Assembly: GCF_026339935.1 (NCBI RefSeq)
Contig: NZ_JAPEPX010000001.1
Span: forward strand, 2,819,001-2,883,000
Source of the DNA: Streptomyces sp. NBC_01551
GTDB taxonomy: Bacteria; Actinomycetota; Actinomycetes; Streptomycetales; Streptomycetaceae
DNA: 64,000 nt
Direction: 5' to 3'
Positions 28,131 through 36,866 of the stretch are shown piece after piece. Under the pieces are notes generated by a model. That model did not search any database. It saw nothing but the letters and a program-made list of their open reading frames with translations, and had not been told where the DNA came from. Position 1 is the first letter of the stretch, and the number at the start of each line of letters is the position of its first letter. The position numbers and the translations under genes were made by a program.

Positions 28131-28968
28131 GCCGCTCCGCATCGCCTATTCGCCGTGCCCGAACGACACCTTCGTCTTCGACGCGTGGGCGCACGGCCGG
28201 ATCCCCGGCGCGCCCGCCCTCGACGTCACCTTCGCCGACATCGACGTCACCAACGGCATGGCCGAGCGCGGCGAGCTCGACGTCCTGAAGGTGTCCTACG
28301 CCGTGCTGCCCTGGGTGTTGGAGGAGTACGCGCTGCTCCCCTGCGGCGGCGCGCTCGGCCGCGGCTGCGGACCCCTCGTGCTGACGCGCGAGCCCGGGCT
28401 CGACCTCACCGGCAAGACCGTCGCCGTGCCCAGCGAACGCTCCACCGCCTACCTGCTGTTCCGGCTCTGGGCGGCGGACGTGCTGCCCGACGGCGTCGGC
28501 AAGGTCGTCGTGCTGCCGTTCCACGAGATCATGCCGGCGGTGCGCGACGGCCGCGTCGACGCCGGACTCGTCATCCACGAGGCCCGGTTCACGTACCAGG
28601 ACTACGGACTGCACTGCCTGGCCGACATGGGCGAGCACTGGGAGTCCACCACCGGCCTGCCGATCCCGCTCGGTGCGATCATCGCCAAGCGCTCGCTGGG
28701 CGCCGAGACCCTGCGCGCGCTGGCCGAGACGGCCCGTACCTCGGTCCGGATGGCCTGGGACGACCCCGAGGCTTCACGCCCGTACGTCCGCGCGCACGCG
28801 CAGGAGCTGGACCCGGCCGTCGCCGACCAGCACATCGGGCTCTACGTCAACGAGTTCACCGCCGGGCTCGGCGACGCCGGGTACGCGGCCGTCCGCGGGC
28901 TGCTGACCCGTGCCGCCGCCGAGGGGCTGGTTCCGGCCATCGCGCCGGACGCGCTGGCCTTCCCGTAG
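28105..28968 (+). CDS. mqnD: 1,4-dihydroxy-6-naphthoate synthase
   Basis: A 287-aa periplasmic-binding-protein-fold enzyme acting late in the futalosine route; it converts cyclic dehypoxanthinyl futalosine to 1,4-dihydroxy-6-naphthoate. Diagnostic sequence is YSPCPNDTFVFDAW (residues ~13-26), with the catalytic-site region around LVIHEARFTYQDYGL. The ATG at 28105 has GGGGAGGA upstream inside mqnB. A two-way terminator follows at 28983-29032. Confidence 0.94.
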   Translation: MSSNSTTGEPLRIAYSPCPNDTFVFDAWAHGRIPGAPALDVTFADIDVTNGMAERGELDVLKVSYAVLPWVLEEYALLPCGGALGRGCGPLVLTREPGLDLTGKTVAVPSERSTAYLLFRLWAADVLPDGVGKVVVLPFHEIMPAVRDGRVDAGLVIHEARFTYQDYGLHCLADMGEHWESTTGLPIPLGAIIAKRSLGAETLRALAETARTSVRMAWDDPEASRPYVRAHAQELDPAVADQHIGLYVNEFTAGLGDAGYAAVRGLLTRAAAEGLVPAIAPDALAFP

Positions 28969-28982
28969 GCCCGTACGGCGCG

Positions 28983-29032
28983 CGTACGACGGTGCCCCGG
29001 CCCTCCGGAGAGGGACGGGGCACGGTCGTACG
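28983..29032. terminator. bidirectional terminator between mqnD and csp
   Basis: Inverted repeat of 17-bp arms with one mismatch: CGTACGACGGTGCCCCG (28983-28999) and CGGGGCACGGTCGTACG (29016-29032), loop 16 nt. It serves the convergent mqnD and cold-shock genes. Confidence 0.75.
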
Positions 29033-29046
29033 GGGGTGCGGGCGGC

Positions 29047-29430
29047 TCAGACGTCCAGCTGGTCGGCAACCGCGCGGAGCATGCCGGCGATCTTCGTGCC
29101 GTGCGCCTTGTCGGGGTAACGGCCCCGCTCCAGCTGCTGCGTGACGTTCTCCAGCAGGGTCGTGAGGTCCTGCACGATCGAGGCGAGTTCGTCCGGCTTG
29201 CGGCGCTGCGCGGCCGCGACGGAGGGCGCCGGGTCCAGGACCGTCACCGAAAGTGCCTGGTCACCGCGCTGACCGGCGACCACACCGAACTCGACGCGCT
29301 GGCCGGGCTTGAGCGCGTCCACCCCGTCGGGGAGCACCGACGAGTGGACGAAGACGTCGCCGCCGTCGTCGCGGGAGAGGAAGCCGAAGCCCTTCTCGCT
29401 GTTGAACCACTTGACCTTGCCGGTAGGCAC
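29047..29430 (-). CDS. cold-shock domain protein with C-terminal extension
   Basis: A 127-aa protein. Residues 1-66 are a CspA-type OB fold starting MPTGKVKWFNSEKGFGFLSR, with RNP1 (KGFGFL) and RNP2 (DVFVHSSVL). Unlike ordinary ~67-aa Csps it carries a ~60-residue helical extension (IVQDLTTLLENVTQQLERGR) likely to oligomerise or bind a partner. It is an RNA/ssDNA chaperone. The promoter at 29522-29549 implies a ~85-nt leader with a hairpin at 29498-29514. Confidence 0.92.
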   Translation of the reverse strand: MPTGKVKWFNSEKGFGFLSRDDGGDVFVHSSVLPDGVDALKPGQRVEFGVVAGQRGDQALSVTVLDPAPSVAAAQRRKPDELASIVQDLTTLLENVTQQLERGRYPDKAHGTKIAGMLRAVADQLDV

Positions 29431-29497
29431 GTCCGTCCTCTGTCCTTGTGCTCGTTGGGTCCGGTTCGCCGTCGGAACGGCTCCGGATAGCAGTACA

Positions 29498-29514
29498 GCG
29501 GGTCACCGACCCGC
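29498..29514 (-). promoter_or_regulatory. hairpin at the start of the csp 5' leader
   Basis: GCGGGTC-ACC-GACCCGC is a perfect 7-bp stem with a 3-nt loop just downstream of the predicted transcription start, in a leader of about 85 nt. Long structured leaders are common in cold-shock mRNAs. Confidence 0.45.
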
Positions 29515-29521
29515 CACCTCC

Positions 29522-29549
29522 AGGCTAATGGTCCAGGGACGGGTGACAA
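29522..29549 (-). promoter_or_regulatory. promoter of the cold-shock gene
   Basis: On the minus strand TTGTCA (29544-29549), a 16-bp spacer and TAGCCT (29522-29527). This is a good match to the Streptomyces housekeeping-type promoter. Confidence 0.6.
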
Positions 29550-29605
29550 GACGTTCCCCGGTCCTTCACGGTCGACCGCTTCGGCCAGGGAACTACCCTG
29601 GTGGG

Positions 29606-29875
29606 GTGACTGTTACTCCTCAGACCGACGAAGCACGGCACGACGAGGCGCGGCCCGGCGACGGGCTGGTCCGGGCCGGCGGCATCGTGTTCATCGTCGG
29701 CGCCGTGGCCACCCTGGTGACGATGGCCCCGCTGTTCCTCGACATCGACCCGTTCCCGTCGTACGCGTGGGCCGTGTGCATGCTCATGGGCGTCGGCTTC
29801 GCCATCTCGGCGGCGGGCGTGCTGCGCTCCGCCTCGGCGCAGCGCAGGGCGGCCAAGGCGACGCAGGGGGCGTAG
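29606..29875 (+). CDS. small two-span membrane protein
   Basis: An 89-aa protein, VTVTPQTDEARHDEARPGDG then two hydrophobic helices (GGIVFIVGAVATLVTMAPLF and WAVCMLMGVGFAISAAGVL) and a basic tail (RSASAQRRAAKATQGA). GTG start; TACCCT (29594-29599) ends 6 nt upstream with no ribosome binding site, a leaderless arrangement. It is divergent from the cold-shock gene. I do not recognise a function. Confidence 0.72.
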   Translation: MTVTPQTDEARHDEARPGDGLVRAGGIVFIVGAVATLVTMAPLFLDIDPFPSYAWAVCMLMGVGFAISAAGVLRSASAQRRAAKATQGA

Positions 29876-29896
29876 CAGGGCGCGGGGGTGCCTGGA

Positions 29897-29961
29897 AGCG
29901 CGCGGTACCGAGCGGCGCGCGGTACCCAGCGGCGCGGGCTCTCAGCGGCGCGCGGGCTCTC
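29897..29961. repeat. imperfect tandem repeat across the HAD gene stop codon
   Basis: About four units of ~14-18 bp built on AGCGGCGCGCGG, ending either GTACC or GCTCTC. The last unit (29944-29961) encodes the HAD C-terminal residues REPARR plus the stop; the others lie downstream of the gene. Confidence 0.65.
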
Positions 29962-30640
29962 GGACTTCCCGCGTGCGGACGTACTCCGCGAGCCACGCCG
30001 GCAGCTCCGTAAGGTCCGCCAGCACCACGTCCGCGCCCGCCGCCAGCAGCTCCGGCTCCGGACACGGCCCCGTCGGGACGGTCACCGACACCGCGCCGGC
30101 CGCCCGCGCCCCGCGCACGTCGCCCACGTGGTCGCCGACGTAGACCTGCGCCCCGTACTCGCGCAGCGCGCCCGCCTTGGCCTCCGCCCACAGCCAGCCG
30201 ATGACGGCGTCCGGCTCGATGCCGAGGTGCTTGAGGTGCAGGCGGGCGTTGGGCTCGTGCTTGGCGGTGACCACGATCGCGCGGCCGCCGAGCGCCTGGA
30301 CCGCCTCGATCGCCTCGCGGGCGCCGGGCATCGCCGGGGTCGGGTCGATGGCGTACGTCGGGTACATCTCCCGGTAGCGGTCGGCCATCGCCGGGATCTC
30401 CGCCTCCGGGAACCAGTACGCGAGCTCCTCGTCCAGCGGCGGGCCGAGCCGCGTGATCGCCTGCTCGGCGTCGATGAACGTACCGGTTTCGGCCGACAGG
30501 GCCTCGTAGGCGGCCTTGATGCCCGGGCGCGAGTCGATGAGGGTCATGTCGAGGTCGAAGCCGACCGTCAGCAACGGGGCGGCGGATCCGGTCGGCGCGA
30601 CGGACTCGGCGGAGGTCTCGGGGCTCAGGCTCTGGCTCAT
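29942..30640 (-). CDS. HAD-family hydrolase (phosphoglycolate-phosphatase-like)
   Basis: A 232-aa HAD phosphatase. Motif I is FDLDMTLIDSR (nucleophile Asp in the first position of DxD), motif II/III VVTAKHEPN, and motif IV YVGDHVGDVRGA. The cap between motif I and II is of the helical C1 type. I chose ATG 30640 (MSQSLSPE) because CACAAT ends 7 nt upstream; another ATG lies 9 nt earlier, overlapping that hexamer. Substrate unknown. Confidence 0.87.
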   Translation of the reverse strand: MSQSLSPETSAESVAPTGSAAPLLTVGFDLDMTLIDSRPGIKAAYEALSAETGTFIDAEQAITRLGPPLDEELAYWFPEAEIPAMADRYREMYPTYAIDPTPAMPGAREAIEAVQALGGRAIVVTAKHEPNARLHLKHLGIEPDAVIGWLWAEAKAGALREYGAQVYVGDHVGDVRGARAAGAVSVTVPTGPCPEPELLAAGADVVLADLTELPAWLAEYVRTREVREPARR

Positions 30641-30756
30641 ACGTGCCATTGTGCCCAGCCGGGCCGGCGGACCGGGAACGCGGACTGAGCCCCGCCTTAC
30701 CGGAGAGTGAAATCCGGTGACATGTCAGCCCACGCGCCGGCGGGGGCAGCGGTGCG

Positions 30757-31695
30757 TCAGCGGCGGCGGGCGCGCCAGGTCAGGTACAGGGCCGACGCCA
30801 GGCCGGCGGCGCGGGCCAGCCAGGGCCACATGCCCGGGAGGGTGTCCGAGAGGGCGTCGTCGGCCAGCGGCGTGCCCCAGCGGCCGCGCTGGCGGCCCCA
30901 CAGCCAGACCACCGCGCCCGCGAACACCGCGCCCGGCAGGCCGAAGACGACCACCTTGCGCTCCGTCGGCCCCAGCACCCGCGACGCGTACGCCGCCGCG
31001 AAGCCCACCACGAGCAGCAGCCAGTACCCGCTCACCGCGCCCGCCGCCAGGATCGCCGCCGCCAGGAGGAGGAACGCGTGCGGTTTCGGGCGGGGCTCGG
31101 CGGCCGGGGCCGAGGGGTCGGCGGCCGGCTTCTTCGCGCGCAGGCGTCCCTTCGCGAAGCGGAGCAGCGCGCGGCCGCGCGGAGAGGCGGGAGGGTCCGG
31201 CTCCGGCGCGGGGGCGTCCTCCTCCTCCGGCTCCTTGAAGAGGTCCGGGATCTCGATGCCCCCGGCGAAGCCCTCCACCTGCGGCCCGCCCCGCCCGAAC
31301 GGCCCCGGCGTGACGCGCCACCAGTCCGGCTCGGCCCCGTCCGACGGGCCGAGCTCGTCCAGCCCCGCCAGGTGCGGCGGCACGTTCACCGCCGCGCGGG
31401 GGGTGTCGGGACCCCGCTGGGCGGGGACCGCCGCGACCGGGGCAGCGGCCGCGGCGTCCGGCCCCGACAGCGTGCCCAGCGTGTCCAGCACCTCCTCCGG
31501 CGTGCCGATCCGCTCCAGGATCTTCCGTACCGACGCCTGGGTCTCCGGTTCGTACTTGGCGCGCCGACGGTCGATCTCGTCCCGCAGCCCCGCCACCAGG
31601 CGCATCCGGTCACCCGACGGCAGCTGCCGCCGCTGCGCCAAGTCCCCTACCCGGCTCAGATATTCGTAGACCAGCTGGTCGCTCTCGATCCCCAT
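30757..31695 (-). CDS. HAAS-domain-like membrane protein
   Basis: A 312-aa protein starting MGIESDQLVYEYLSRVGDLA, with AGGAGG upstream of the ATG at 31695. Residues ~1-65 are helical and resemble the HAAS (DUF1700-like) domain, with ASVRKILERIGTPEEVLDTL. A long acidic/Pro-rich middle follows, then 4-5 hydrophobic segments at the C-terminus (for example HAFLLLAAAILAAGAVSGYW). HAAS domains are linked to signalling next to PadR-like regulators, but none is adjacent. Function unknown. Confidence 0.75.
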   Translation of the reverse strand: MGIESDQLVYEYLSRVGDLAQRRQLPSGDRMRLVAGLRDEIDRRRAKYEPETQASVRKILERIGTPEEVLDTLGTLSGPDAAAAAPVAAVPAQRGPDTPRAAVNVPPHLAGLDELGPSDGAEPDWWRVTPGPFGRGGPQVEGFAGGIEIPDLFKEPEEEDAPAPEPDPPASPRGRALLRFAKGRLRAKKPAADPSAPAAEPRPKPHAFLLLAAAILAAGAVSGYWLLLVVGFAAAYASRVLGPTERKVVVFGLPGAVFAGAVVWLWGRQRGRWGTPLADDALSDTLPGMWPWLARAAGLASALYLTWRARRR

Positions 31696-31826
31696 GCCCC
31701 GCCTCCTCCCGTACCGCCCTCCCGAAAGGTAGCGCGTGCGGACGTGGAGCTGTCCCGGGCGCAGCGGATACCGTTGACCGGATGGGGACCGGCCGACTGA
31801 CCGGCCGAAGCGACCAGGAGGCGACT

Positions 31827-34310
31827 GTGCCTGAGCCAAGCACCGGTACCACGGCAGGCGCCGCCCCGCGCTCCCTCGCCGAGGCCCTGCGCGCCCGCGA
31901 CGACGACTCGCTCGCCGCGCTGCTGCACGCGCGCCCGGACCTGCTGAACCCGGTGCCCGGCGACATCACCCAGCTCGCCACCCGCGCCGGCACCCGCGCC
32001 TCGGTCGTACGGGCCCTGGACCGGCTCGACCGGTTCGCCCTCCAGAGCGCCGAGGCCCTCGCGGTGGCCCCGGACCCCTGCCCGTACCCGGTGCTGGAGT
32101 CGCTGCTGACCGGCGAGCACGGCACCACCGGCGACGCCGACAACGGCGCCCGCGCCGCGCTCCCCCGCGCCCTCGGGACGCTGCGCGAGCAGGCCCTCGT
32201 CTGGGGCGACGACGACCGGCTGCGCCTGGTCCGCACCGCCCGCGAGCTGCTCGCGCCGTCCCCGACGCGCCCCTCCCCGACCGGGCTCGGCCCGACCGTC
32301 GCCGAGGCGACCGCCGGGATGTCGCCGACCCGCGTCCAGGAGATCGTGGCGGCCGCCGGGCTGCCCGCCACCCACGACCCGGTGTCCGCCGTGACCGCGC
32401 TGACCGGCCTGTTCACCGACCCGGAGCGGATGGCCGCGCTGCTCGACGAGGCCCCGGCGGAGGCCCACCAGGTGCTGGGCCGGCTGGTGTGGGGCCCTCC
32501 GTACGGGGAGGTCACCCCCGATCCGACGCCGCCGGTGCGCTGGCTGCGCGACCGGGGCCTGCTGCTCCCCACCACGGCGCGGACCGTCGTACTGCCCCGC
32601 GAGGTGGCCCTGCACCTGCGCGGCGGGCTCGCGCACCGCACCCCGGAGCCGGTGGCCCCGGAGGTGCCCGCGCACCGCGAGCACCGTCCACAGCTTGTGG
32701 ACGCGAACGCGGCCGGGCAGGCGCTGGCCGCGCTGGCGACCGTCGAGGAGCTGGTGAAGTCCTGGGAGCACGCGGGCCCGGCGGTGCTGCGGGCCGGCGG
32801 GCTCGCCGTACGGGACCTCAAGCGGACCGCGGCCGCCCTGGACGCCACCGAGGGCGCGGCCGCGTTCTGGATCGAACTCGCCTACGCGGCGGGCCTGCTG
32901 GCCAGCGACGGCGAGGCCGACGAGCGGTACGCGCCCACCCCCGCCTTCGACGACTGGTGCGAACTCCCGCCCGCCGAGCGCTGGTCGGCCCTGGCCGCGG
33001 CCTGGCTGCCCGCCACCCGCACCGCCGGCCTGGCCGGCGAACAGGACGCCAAGGGCCGTACGTTGTCGGTGCTGGGCCCGGACCTGGACCGCTCCGCCGC
33101 CCCCGAGGTGCGCCGCCGTGTCCTCGACCTGCTCGCCGCGCTCCCCGAGGGCGGCTCCCCCGACCCGCGGGCCCTCCTCGAACGGCTCGCCTGGGAACGC
33201 CCGGTGCGCACCGCGAGCGACCTGCGCGCCCGCCTCGCGCACTGGACGCTGACCGAGGCCGAGGTCCTCGGCGTCACCGGCCGGGGAGCGCTCTCCGCGC
33301 CCGGCCGCGCCCTGTTGGAACACCGCGACCCGGCGCCGCTGCTCGCGCCGCTGCTCCCCGAACCGGTGGACCACGTACTGCTGCAGGCCGACCTGACGGC
33401 GGTGGCGCCGGGGCCGCTGCGCCGGCCGCTCGGCGACACCCTGGCGGTGCTCGCGGACGTCGAGTCGAAGGGCGGGGCGACGGTGTACCGCTTCACGCCC
33501 GGCTCGGTGCGCCGGGCCCTGGACGCCGGGCACACCGCCTCCGACCTGCACGCCTTCCTCGCCGAGCACAGCCGCACGCCGGTGCCGCAACCGCTGACGT
33601 ACCTGATCGACGACGTTGCCCGGCGGCACGGGCACCTGCGGGTGGGCGCGGCCTCCTCGTACGTGCGCTGCGACGACGACGGCATGCTGAACGAGATCCT
33701 GGCCGACAAGCGGTCCGCGGGGCTCGGGCTGCGCCGCCTCGCCCCGACGGTGCTGGCCGCGCAGGCCGAACCCACCGCGCTGCTCGACGGGTTGCGGGCG
33801 ATGGGGTACGCGCCGGCCGCGGAGTCCCGCACCGGCGACGTGCTGGTGTCCCGGGCGGACGCCCGCCGGACCCCGCAGCGCTCGGCGCCCGAGCCGGTGC
33901 CGGACGGTCCGCGGGTGCCGGACAGCACGCTGCTGGGGGCCGCGGTACGGGCCATCCGCGCGGGCGACCGGGCGGCGACGGCGGTGCGCAAGGAGCCGGC
34001 CGGGCAGGCGTCGTCCGCGGCGGCGGAAACGGGCTGGGGTTCGGGCTCGGGATCGGGCTCGGGCTCGGGCGAACTCCCGCGGACCAGCGCGGCGGAGACC
34101 CTGGCGACGGTGCAGGCGGCCGCGCTGACCGGGTCGGCGGTGTGGATCGGGTACGTCAACGCGGACGGGGCGGCGAGCCAGCGGGTCATCGCGCCGGTAC
34201 GGGTGGAGGGCGGCTTCGTCACCGGGTACGACCACACGGCGGACGAGGTACGGACGTACGCGCTGCACCGCATCACGGGCGTGGCGGAACTGGCGGAGGA
34301 CCAGGTCTAG
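31827..34310 (+). CDS. XPB/Ssl2-like Helicase_C_3 protein with C-terminal WYL domain
   Basis: An 827-aa protein without Walker motifs. The middle (roughly 330-620) resembles the helicase-associated XPB/Ssl2 N-terminal domain (DHVLLQADLTAVAPGPL, LADVESKGGATVYRFTPGSV). The C-terminal ~80 residues resemble a WYL domain (SAVWIGYVNADGAASQRVIA, YALHRITGVAEL), joined by a Gly-Ser linker. GTG 31827 has AGGAGG 5 nt upstream. Homologues are usually next to the bacterial XPB helicase, which lies 0.9 kb downstream here. A DNA-repair partner role is inferred. Confidence 0.85.
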   Translation: MPEPSTGTTAGAAPRSLAEALRARDDDSLAALLHARPDLLNPVPGDITQLATRAGTRASVVRALDRLDRFALQSAEALAVAPDPCPYPVLESLLTGEHGTTGDADNGARAALPRALGTLREQALVWGDDDRLRLVRTARELLAPSPTRPSPTGLGPTVAEATAGMSPTRVQEIVAAAGLPATHDPVSAVTALTGLFTDPERMAALLDEAPAEAHQVLGRLVWGPPYGEVTPDPTPPVRWLRDRGLLLPTTARTVVLPREVALHLRGGLAHRTPEPVAPEVPAHREHRPQLVDANAAGQALAALATVEELVKSWEHAGPAVLRAGGLAVRDLKRTAAALDATEGAAAFWIELAYAAGLLASDGEADERYAPTPAFDDWCELPPAERWSALAAAWLPATRTAGLAGEQDAKGRTLSVLGPDLDRSAAPEVRRRVLDLLAALPEGGSPDPRALLERLAWERPVRTASDLRARLAHWTLTEAEVLGVTGRGALSAPGRALLEHRDPAPLLAPLLPEPVDHVLLQADLTAVAPGPLRRPLGDTLAVLADVESKGGATVYRFTPGSVRRALDAGHTASDLHAFLAEHSRTPVPQPLTYLIDDVARRHGHLRVGAASSYVRCDDDGMLNEILADKRSAGLGLRRLAPTVLAAQAEPTALLDGLRAMGYAPAAESRTGDVLVSRADARRTPQRSAPEPVPDGPRVPDSTLLGAAVRAIRAGDRAATAVRKEPAGQASSAAAETGWGSGSGSGSGSGELPRTSAAETLATVQAAALTGSAVWIGYVNADGAASQRVIAPVRVEGGFVTGYDHTADEVRTYALHRITGVAELAEDQV

Positions 34311-34396
34311 GTCCTGTCGTCGAAGTGGCGCCGGCCTTGCCGGGGGCGCGGTAAATCCGCTGGCCGGGCCCGGCCCCGGCCCGGCACCCTGACGGC

Positions 34397-34999
34397 ATGT
34401 CCGAAACACCGGTCCCCGTACCCCACCGCGCCGTCCGCGCCGCCCACACCGACACGACGGTCACCGTCTACCAGGCGTACGCCCCGCGCCTGGGAGTTCC
34501 GGCGGCGCGCGACGGCCGGTTCCCGCCCGCCTGGAAGCGGGAGCGGATGACGTGGATCAAGCCGTCGTTCCTGTGGATGATGTACCGCTGCGGCTGGGCC
34601 ACCAAGGCCGACCAGGAGACCGTGCTGGCGATCGAGATCACCCGCGAGGGCTTCGACCACGCGCTGCGCCACGCCTGCCTGTCGCACTTCGAGCAGGGCA
34701 CGCACGCCGACCGCGCCTCCTGGCAGGCCGCGCTGCGCGAGGCTCCGGCGCGGGTGCAGTGGGACCCGGAGCGCGACCTGCACCTGAACCCGCTCCCGTA
34801 CCGCTCGCTCCAGCTGGGCCTGTCGGGGCCGGCCTCCCGGGCGTACGCGGACGAGTGGACGGTCTCCATCCGCGATGTCACTCCGCTGGCCCGGCAGATC
34901 CACGGCCTGCTGCGGGCCGGTGACACGGACGCGGCGCGCGGACTGCTGCCGGCCGAGACCCCGTACCCGTCGGGGCCGTTGCCCCACCTGGGCGCGTAG
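34397..34999 (+). CDS. DUF4291 protein
   Basis: A 200-aa protein with the DUF4291 core: TVYQAYAPRLGVPAARDGRF, RMTWIKPSFLWMMYRCGW and VQWDPERDLHLNPLPYRSLQ. Function unknown. CACCCT ends 6 nt before the ATG without a ribosome binding site, so it probably has its own leaderless transcript. It separates the Helicase_C_3 gene from the XPB gene. Confidence 0.85.
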   Translation: MSETPVPVPHRAVRAAHTDTTVTVYQAYAPRLGVPAARDGRFPPAWKRERMTWIKPSFLWMMYRCGWATKADQETVLAIEITREGFDHALRHACLSHFEQGTHADRASWQAALREAPARVQWDPERDLHLNPLPYRSLQLGLSGPASRAYADEWTVSIRDVTPLARQIHGLLRAGDTDAARGLLPAETPYPSGPLPHLGA

Positions 35000-35041
35000 C
35001 CGCCCGGTCGCACCGGTCGCCGGGGAGCCCAGGGCCCGCCC

Positions 35042-35115
35042 GGCCCCCAGGGCCCCAGGGCACGGGGGCCCAGGGCACGAGGGCCCCAGGGCACGGGGGC
35101 ACGGGGGCACGGCCC
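35042..35115. repeat. GC-rich degenerate tandem repeat upstream of XPB
   Basis: Repeated CCCAGGGCACGGGGGC-like units of ~14-18 bp, with CAGGGCACG at least three times and GGGGCACGG near the end. It lies in the 223-bp gap before the XPB gene and codes for nothing convincing. Confidence 0.65.
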
Positions 35116-35222
35116 CGCGGGGACGGCCCCGGTCAGAATCACCCCACCCGCGGAGCGATACGGCAGACTGGAGGTTTGGCCGCCCGCGTCCGGGCGGTCA
35201 CCCCACGCGGAAAGGGACGTGT

Positions 35223-36866
35223 GTGAACGGGCCCCTCATCGTCCAGAGCGACAAAACCCTCCTGCTGGAGGTCGACCACGAGCTCGCCGGAGCCGCGCGG
35301 CGCGCCATCGCGCCCTTCGCCGAGCTGGAGCGGGCGCCCGAGCACATCCACACCTACCGGATCACCCCGCTCGGCCTGTGGAACGCCCGCGCCGCCGGGC
35401 ACGACGCCGAGCAGGTCGTCGACGCGCTCGTGGAGTTCTCCCGCTACCCGGTCCCGCACGCGCTGCTCGTCGACGTCGCCGAGACCATGGCCCGCTACGG
35501 CCGCCTCACCCTCTCCAAGCACCCCGTCCACGGCCTGGTCCTGACCAGCACCGACCGGCCGGTGCTGGAGGAGATCCTGCGCTCCAAGCGCATCGCCCCG
35601 CTCGTCGGCGCCCGCCTCGACCCCGACACCGTCGCCGTGCACCCCTCCGAGCGCGGGCAGATCAAGCAGACCCTGCTCAAGCTGGGCTGGCCGGCCGAGG
35701 ACCTCGCCGGGTACGTGGACGGCGAGGCGCACGCCATCGACCTCGTCGAGGACGGCTGGGCGCTGCGCCCGTACCAGCAGCAGGCCGTCGAGGGCTTCTG
35801 GCACGGCGGTTCGGGCGTGGTCGTACTGCCCTGCGGCGCCGGGAAGACCCTGGTCGGCGCGGGCGCGATGGCGAAGGCCAAGGCCACGACGCTGATCCTG
35901 GTCACGAACACCGTCTCGGCCCGCCAGTGGAAGCACGAACTGGTCAAGCGGACCTCGCTGACGGAGGAGGAGATCGGCGAGTACTCCGGCACCCGCAAGG
36001 AGATCCGGCCCGTCACGATCGCCACGTACCAGGTCCTGACGACGAAGCGGAAGGGCGTCTACCCGCACCTTGAGCTCTTCGACTCCCGCGACTGGGGCCT
36101 GATCCTCTACGACGAGGTGCACCTGCTGCCGGCGCCCGTCTTCAAGTTCACCGCCGACCTCCAGGCCCGGCGCCGGCTCGGTCTGACCGCGACGCTGGTC
36201 CGCGAGGACGGCCGGGAGTCCGACGTGTTCTCCCTCATCGGCCCGAAGCGGTTCGACGCGCCGTGGAAGGAGATCGAGGCGCAGGGCTACATCGCCCCGG
36301 CCGACTGCGTCGAGGTCCGCGTGAACCTCACCGAGAGCGAGCGGCTCGCGTACGCGACCGCCGAGACCGAGGAGAAGTACCGCTTCTGCGCGACCACCGC
36401 CACCAAGCGGAAGGTCACCGAGGCACTGGTGCGCAAGCACCAGGGCGAGCAGACCCTGGTCATCGGGCAGTACATCGACCAGCTCGACGAGCTCGGCGAG
36501 CACCTCGACGCGCCCGTCATCAAGGGCGAGACGTCCAACGCGCAGCGGGAGAAGCTCTTCAACGCGTTCCGCGAGGGCGAGATCAGCGTCCTGGTCGTCT
36601 CGAAGGTCGCGAACTTCTCGATCGACCTGCCGGAGGCCACCGTCGCCATCCAGGTGTCGGGCACCTTCGGCTCCCGCCAGGAGGAGGCCCAGCGGCTGGG
36701 GCGCGTGCTGCGCCCGAAGGCGGACGGCCACGAGGCGCGGTTCTACTCGGTCGTCGCGCGCGACACCATCGACCAGGACTTCGCCGCGCACCGCCAGCGC
36801 TTCCTGGCCGAGCAGGGCTACGCCTACCGGATCATGGACGCGGACGAGCTGCTGGCGAGCGACTGA
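35223..36866 (+). CDS. bacterial XPB-type DNA repair helicase
   Basis: A 547-aa SF2 helicase. An N-terminal damage-recognition-like domain (1-150) precedes the RecA-like core: Walker A VLPCGAGKTLVGAG, motif II YDEVH (in the place of the DEAD box), GLTATLVREDG, then the C-terminal half with VIGQYIDQLDEL and the Arg-finger region RQEEAQRLGRVLRPK. It is a 3'-5' helicase like mycobacterial XPB. GTG at 35223 has AAGGGA upstream. The 3' end overlaps the convergent GT87-like gene by 35 bp. Confidence 0.93.
   Translation: MNGPLIVQSDKTLLLEVDHELAGAARRAIAPFAELERAPEHIHTYRITPLGLWNARAAGHDAEQVVDALVEFSRYPVPHALLVDVAETMARYGRLTLSKHPVHGLVLTSTDRPVLEEILRSKRIAPLVGARLDPDTVAVHPSERGQIKQTLLKLGWPAEDLAGYVDGEAHAIDLVEDGWALRPYQQQAVEGFWHGGSGVVVLPCGAGKTLVGAGAMAKAKATTLILVTNTVSARQWKHELVKRTSLTEEEIGEYSGTRKEIRPVTIATYQVLTTKRKGVYPHLELFDSRDWGLILYDEVHLLPAPVFKFTADLQARRRLGLTATLVREDGRESDVFSLIGPKRFDAPWKEIEAQGYIAPADCVEVRVNLTESERLAYATAETEEKYRFCATTATKRKVTEALVRKHQGEQTLVIGQYIDQLDELGEHLDAPVIKGETSNAQREKLFNAFREGEISVLVVSKVANFSIDLPEATVAIQVSGTFGSRQEEAQRLGRVLRPKADGHEARFYSVVARDTIDQDFAAHRQRFLAEQGYAYRIMDADELLASD

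Noticed and set aside
34304..34320. CCAGGTCTAGGTCC as another DasR-like site
   Set aside because: It lies at the end of a coding sequence and the halves do not keep the dre spacing.
31656..34409. A 917-codon antisense frame over the Helicase_C_3 gene
   Set aside because: Low-complexity composition; the sense gene has a good ribosome binding site and domains.
35042..35115. Possible CRISPR-like array
   Set aside because: Units are short, degenerate and contiguous, with no unique spacers and no cas genes nearby.
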